Under the pieces are notes generated by a model. The model had not been told where the DNA came from and made no database searches. It saw nothing but the letters and a program-made list of their open reading frames with translations. From Candidatus Levyibacteriota bacterium (GTDB taxonomy: Bacteria; Patescibacteriota; Microgenomatia; Levybacterales; UBA12049): 7,015 nt of DNA. This document shows, piece after piece, positions 5,857-7,015 of this stretch. Made by a program: the position numbers and the translations under genes. Numbering within the stretch: the stretch's first letter is position 1; each line of letters starts with the position of its first letter. The stretch covers positions 1 through 7,015 of the forward strand of contig JACPTT010000078.1 of the NCBI GenBank assembly GCA_016192645.1, given 5' to 3'.

Positions 5857-6286
5857 AGCTAACAGTGACAACAGCGCCCTGTCCTTTTTGAGGATTATCA
5901 ATTGGCGCAATACCTAAGGCATAAGATATTTTTCCGTTCTTTGCATCAATGTTCTCAAGTAAAACAACAGGGTTTGGAAAAAAACTTGCGGGTTTGAGTT
6001 TTATGCTGGTTATTACTGTAGGATCGTAAGAAAGTTCAAGCTGGACTGCGGTTAAAGCATTATTTCCCGTGTCAACCGCAACATCAACCGAGGCTGAGGC
6101 AGAGGAGATCAAAAGGGGATTAGGGGAGAAGGAAAGAAGAGTTTGAGCCGCAGGCGTTGATCCGCCAGCTGGCGGAGGCGCCACTACCACAGGAGCTGGT
6201 GTTTTTTGCGGAGTTACCGCCAAGGCAATAAGTACACCTGTAACAATAACCAGAATTATAATTAATGTAAGTGTTCGTTTAGACAC
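5831..6286 (-). CDS. Small membrane-anchored cohesin protein, C-terminally truncated
   Basis: The 151-residue product has an N-terminal membrane segment (6-25, LTLIIILVIVTGVLIALAV), a short Pro/Ala linker (26-47) and a cohesin-like domain from about 48. The domain shows LLSFSPNPLLI, then VDVAVDTGNNALTAVQLELSYDPTVI, then GKISYALGIAP and GQGAVVTVSF, where cohesins have their successive strands. It stops abruptly after FATNLKVS, and the missing last strands are found out of frame just downstream (5737-5838). The anchor is not the IPLTVFI...QEIRQRA type of its neighbours. GTG 6286 is the only usual start between an in-frame TAA nine bases upstream and the membrane segment. No Shine-Dalgarno and no good promoter are seen. 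Cohesins bind dockerins, so this could have been a receptor for neighbouring dockerins; as it stands the domain is probably incomplete. Confidence 0.78.
   Translation of the reverse strand: MSKRTLTLIIILVIVTGVLIALAVTPQKTPAPVVVAPPPAGGSTPAAQTLLSFSPNPLLISSASASVDVAVDTGNNALTAVQLELSYDPTVITSIKLKPASFFPNPVVLLENIDAKNGKISYALGIAPIDNPQKGQGAVVTVSFATNLKVS
6161..6176. repeat. 16-bp perfect palindrome TCCGCCAGCTGGCGGA
   Basis: This inverted repeat lies in the Pro-rich linker of the small cohesin gene, where the minus strand encodes PPAGG. A one-mismatch copy at 5002-5017 encodes the same residues in an unrelated linker. Confidence 0.75.
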
Positions 6287-6301
6287 AACAGTTTAGAATT
6301 T

Positions 6302-6432
6302 TTGAAGTGGGATATTCTTGACGTTTTTGAACTTGACTTTTTGAAATCTTGATATCTAGAATTCAAGAAATCAATTCCGATTTAATCGGAATCAATTATT
6401 CAAGCTCAAAAATTCTTATTTCCCACTTCAAG
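6302..6432. repeat. 131-base nested inverted-repeat structure in an intergenic gap
   Basis: Outer arms 6302-6336 and 6400-6431 are imperfect inverted copies. TTGAAGTGGGA, TTTTTGA and CTTGA match exactly in order, with a mismatched centre. Inside them lie two further palindromes, 6341-6374 (imperfect, centred on TCTAGA) and 6374-6392 (perfect 9+1+9). As RNA this would fold as an outer stem closing two hairpins. It fills most of the 182-base gap between two minus-strand genes (6287-6468), which otherwise holds no gene. It could be a small non-autonomous element, a structured RNA or a transcription end; no transposase is in the window. Confidence 0.65.
6374..6392. repeat. Palindrome ATTCCGATT-T-AATCGGAAT
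   Basis: This perfect 9+1+9 inverted repeat forms the second inner arm of the structure at 6302-6432. It shares the core CCGATTNAATCGG with the coding palindrome at 1087-1103. Confidence 0.75.
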
Positions 6433-6468
6433 TATTCTCCTCTATTATTTCTTATAAAAGATGATTTG

Positions 6469-7015
6469 TCAATCTCCTTCTCTTGGTCCACTTGATAAGC
6501 TTCGCAAGAACAGGTTATAGTCAACTCCGTCAATCCTTCCATTATCATCAAGATCGGCAAAATCCTTGTTGTTATTACCGCAGGTTTGTGAATTGGCTTT
6601 GTCTCCAAAACAGTCAACAAGAATGTTGTAGTCTAAGATACTTAATTTATTGTCTGCGTTGATATCGCCAAGAACCAAGGTTATTTGGGAAATTCTGTTG
6701 GTTGTGTCTTGGGTTATTTGGACATTTGGGATAAGTTTTCGCAAATACTTATCTGCCTTAACTTTTATGTTATAAGTTCCCGTAGTTATGGCGTTGACCA
6801 CATCCACTGTTCCCGCATGATTTCCGCCCGGACCTCTTGTTGCCGTGCCTTGCGAGTCTTGACCTATTTGAGCCGGTGGAGTAGGCGTAATAGTAGGAGT
6901 TACAGTAGGAGCGACAGTAGGAGTTACGGGGAATATTTGCGCTACAATCCGTTTGTCTTTTCTTGCCTCTGGCAATATCAGATCAAAGAGAAGCTTGGTC
7001 AGAGTTCCTCCGGGG
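6469..7015 (-). CDS. C-terminal part of a dockerin protein (runs off the right edge)
   Basis: The frame is open to the last base of the window, so the visible 181 residues are a C-terminal fragment; the TTG at 6975 is not taken as the start. Residues 1-28 of the fragment (GGTLTKLLFDLILPEARKDKR...) belong to an unseen upstream domain. A Thr/Pro linker follows (about 29-47). A small region at 65-115 (GTYNIKVKADKYLRKLIPNVQI) resembles the transthyretin-like beta modules that often precede dockerins. The dockerin at 116-173 has loops D117, N119, D121, D128 and D154, D156, D163. Its first loop has Ser (S125) where the ninth position is usually Asp. It belongs to the DYNIL...CFG subtype with a cysteine pair (C135, C145), as in the gene at 4783-5703. 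The stop is TGA at 6469. Confidence 0.82.
   Translation of the reverse strand, partial: PGGTLTKLLFDLILPEARKDKRIVAQIFPVTPTVAPTVTPTITPTPPAQIGQDSQGTATRGPGGNHAGTVDVVNAITTGTYNIKVKADKYLRKLIPNVQITQDTTNRISQITLVLGDINADNKLSILDYNILVDCFGDKANSQTCGNNNKDFADLDDNGRIDGVDYNLFLRSLSSGPREGD

Noticed and set aside
6396..6620. 74-residue minus-strand frame overlapping the right-edge dockerin
   Set aside because: It runs out of frame through the dockerin codons and into the inverted-repeat structure, with no start signal and no recognisable features.
6469..6975. A complete 168-residue protein starting at TTG 6975
   Set aside because: The frame stays open to the window edge and the residues before the TTG look like normal protein, with no signal or membrane segment at the TTG. 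A truncated C-terminal fragment is the better reading.
913..7015. Sortase LPxTG-type or PEP-CTERM sorting tails on the surface proteins
   Set aside because: All visible C-termini end in dockerin or beta-type domains, with no LPxTG, hydrophobic segment or basic tail.

Overview
The window looks like a chromosomal piece of a Candidate Phyla Radiation (Patescibacteria) bacterium, probably Microgenomates-like. This is an inference from gene style, not from a marker gene. The clues are several small surface proteins that share an N-terminal anchor ending in QEIRQRA, long Pro/Thr linkers, dockerin and cohesin domains without any cellulase, a cofE-like gene, frequent GTG starts, and starts that lack a Shine-Dalgarno but sit a few bases behind a -10-like box. 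TGA is used as a stop, so the standard bacterial code fits.

Layout. Positions 1-123 hold the 3' end of an unidentified plus-strand gene. A complete gene of the F420-0:gamma-glutamyl ligase (CofE) family follows at 160-942. From 913 to the right edge there are five minus-strand genes for surface proteins: a short anchor-linker-dockerin protein (913-1455); a 716-residue protein with anchor, cohesin, jelly-roll, dockerin and two further beta-type regions (1529-3679); an anchor-plus-cysteine-rich-plus-dockerin protein (4783-5703); a small membrane-anchored cohesin protein whose 3' end is broken by a deletion/frameshift (5737-6286); and the C-terminal part of a dockerin protein that runs off the right edge (6469-7015). 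One plus-strand gene is embedded among them (3779-4768), an unrecognised protein with a twin-arginine-type signal. It is divergent from the 716-residue gene and convergent with the cysteine-rich gene. No stretch over 300 bases lacks a gene.

How it may work together. Cohesin and dockerin are known binding partners. Four dockerins of two sequence subtypes and two cohesins (one damaged) within 6 kb suggest a non-cellulosomal cell-surface assembly, perhaps for adhesion to a host or matrix. Which cohesin binds which dockerin cannot be read from sequence.

Beyond genes, the window carries short palindromes: three with the core CCGAYTNARTCGG, two near-identical 16-mers that read PPAGG in linkers, and a hairpin at the break in the cohesin gene. 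A 131-base nested inverted-repeat structure lies at 6302-6432 in the largest intergenic gap.
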